Assembly: GCA_002077045.2 (NCBI GenBank)
Contig: KZ111145.1
Span: forward strand, 1,684,236 to 1,738,872
Length of the DNA: 54,637 bases
Source: Rachicladosporium sp. CCFEE 5018
Lineage: Eukaryota > Ascomycota > Dothideomycetes > Cladosporiales > Cladosporiaceae
Reading direction: 5' to 3'
The notes under the pieces: generated by a model
Told to the model about the DNA's origin: nothing
The model's input: the letters and a program-made list of their open reading frames with translations, nothing else
Database searches by the model: none
Made by a program: the position numbers and the translations under genes
Shown here: positions 53,674 to 54,637 of the stretch, in pieces
How positions within the stretch are numbered: the stretch's first letter is position 1
Layout of the letters: each line of letters opens with the position of its first letter

Positions 53674-54637
53674 TCAGTGCTGGCTCCACTCGATGGTATT
53701 TAAATCCACGCCCTCCTGCACCAACTCCCACAGCGGACTGAGCTCTCGCAAGAACGTCACTCGTTGCTTCACAGCATTGAGCACGTAATCGATCTCCTCA
53801 TCTGTCGTAAATCTCCCGATGCCGAACCGGATACTGCTGTGCGCGCTCTCATCACTGCTTCCGAGTGCTCTCAGCACGTATGACGGCTCGAGCGATGCAG
53901 ACGTGCAGGCAGAGCCGGAGGAGAGGGCGATATCTTTCAGTGCCATAAGTAGAGACTCGCCTTCTACGTAGGCAAACGAGACGTTGACGCAGCCGGGGTA
54001 GCGGTGAGCGGTAGAACCGTTCATGGTCGTGTGTTCCATTGCCAAGAGGCCGGAGGAAAGGCGTTCGGAGAGGGAGTTGATTCGCTTGGTGTCGTACTAT
54101 CAACAATGTCAGCTACGTTCAACGCCATTCAATCTATGCAGTTGATGATCGCAGATATGCAAGTCATACAGGGTGCTGTTTCAGCATTGTGCTGTGCCGG
54201 TCAAGGCACGCTCAGAAAGCCATGCATGTGTAGCATATAATCATGCTGGGCGTAGGGAATGGAAGGAAATTCAGGGTAACTCACATCCATCTCCTCCTTC
54301 GCGATCCTCGCAGCCTCTCCAAACCCGATAACAAGCGGCGGCGCAATCGTCCCGCTCCTCAATCCCCTCTCTTGTCCACCTCCACTGATGATCGGATCAA
54401 TGCGTACCCTCGGCCGCCGCCTCACGTAGCAAGCACCAATACCCTTAGGCCCGTAGATCTTGTGCCCAGAAATGCTCATCAAGTCAACATTCATCTTGTT
54501 GACATCCACCTCGATCTTGCCTACAGCTTGCGCTGCATCCGTGTGGAAGAAAATCTTCTTACTCCGACATAACCGGCCAATCTCCTCCATCGGCTGCACA
54601 ACACCAATCTCGTTGTTCACCATCATGATACTGACGA
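53674..54637 (-). CDS. nfs1: NFS1, mitochondrial cysteine desulfurase, 5' part beyond the window
   Basis: PLP enzyme that takes sulfur from cysteine for Fe-S clusters and tRNA thiolation. Only the C-terminal two thirds are present; the first exon(s) with mitochondrial signal lie past 54637. Exon up to 54285, intron 54284-54097 (188 nt), last exon 54096-53674. PLP-region residues: VNNEIGVVQP, HTDAAQAVGK, SGHKIYGPKG (Lys Schiff base), RRRPRVRIDPIISGGGQERG, and LRSGTIAPPLVIGFGEA. Last exon: DTKRINSLSERL, then the mobile loop SSGSACTSASLEPSYVL with the catalytic Cys, then SIRFGIGRFTT. Ends EWSQH, the usual NFS1 tail. It converges on the transporter (110 nt between stops). Confidence 0.95.

Noticed and set aside
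1..54637. Transposons, CRISPR arrays, bacterial-type operons or RIP-mutated AT-rich blocks
   Set aside because: No transposase or reverse transcriptase motifs, no regularly spaced repeats, no polycistronic layout, and no strongly AT-rich block were seen.

Overview
This window is nuclear DNA of a filamentous ascomycete (Pezizomycotina). The gene content (an alpha-factor-type receptor, a SUN-family wall protein, a Yox1-type homeobox protein, a fungal-type P450 and FAD-monooxygenase) and the many 45-72 nt GT-AG introns support this. Protein flavour suggests a dothideomycete (Capnodiales/Mycosphaerellales-like), but that placement is an impression, not a computed result. Exon borders were worked out by hand from reading frame, splice consensus and family resemblance.

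Layout. 1-1210 (-): plasma-membrane syntaxin SSO1, cut by the window edge before its stop. 2135-2584 (-): Ser-rich hypothetical. 3654-4591 (+): KTI12. 4684-6446 (-): VPS23 (ESCRT-I). 7230-8642 (-): SUN-family secreted protein. 10606-11941 (+): SET-domain protein. 12907-14660 (+): secreted M28 aminopeptidase. 15007-15092 (-): intron-containing tRNA-Gly(GCC). 16726-17845 (-): NmrA-like protein. 20029-21687 (+): homeobox factor. 22137-23928 (+): polyamine/amine oxidase. 24380-26038 (-): FHA-like/BRCT nuclear protein. 26954-28288 (+): pheromone receptor STE2. 28758-29268 (-): FAM32A-like protein.

The middle part is more metabolic: NmrA-like oxidoreductase (29579-30554, -), cytochrome P450 (31514-33304, -), a 1.77 kb divergent intergenic region holding a perfect inverted repeat, FAD monooxygenase (35075-36720, +), a frameshifted amidase (37044-38869, -) and geranylgeranyl-diphosphate synthase (39744-41048, +). 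This could be a small accessory oxidation cluster. The GGPP synthase has the look of the single-copy primary-metabolism enzyme, so the group should not be called a terpene cluster on this evidence.

The right part is mostly housekeeping: a low-complexity Ser/Gly protein (41275-42025, -), calcineurin-like phosphoesterase (42474-43400, +), FYV10/GID9 ubiquitin-ligase subunit (43445-44749, -), NAD(P)-binding protein (45070-45954, -), IMP4 (46421-47308, -) divergent from UPF1 (47604-50900, +), an amino-acid transporter (52094-53563, +), and mitochondrial cysteine desulfurase NFS1 (53674 to the edge, -), which lacks its 5' part.

No transposon, CRISPR array or bacterial-type system was seen. The points most worth a second look are the two 3n-length introns of STE2 (one holds the apparent stop codon), the amidase frameshift, the P450 whose helix-I acid is replaced by Phe, the uORF plus perfect palindrome in front of the phosphoesterase, the divergent P450/monooxygenase pair, and an unexplained 264-codon Cys-containing open frame at 50991-51785.
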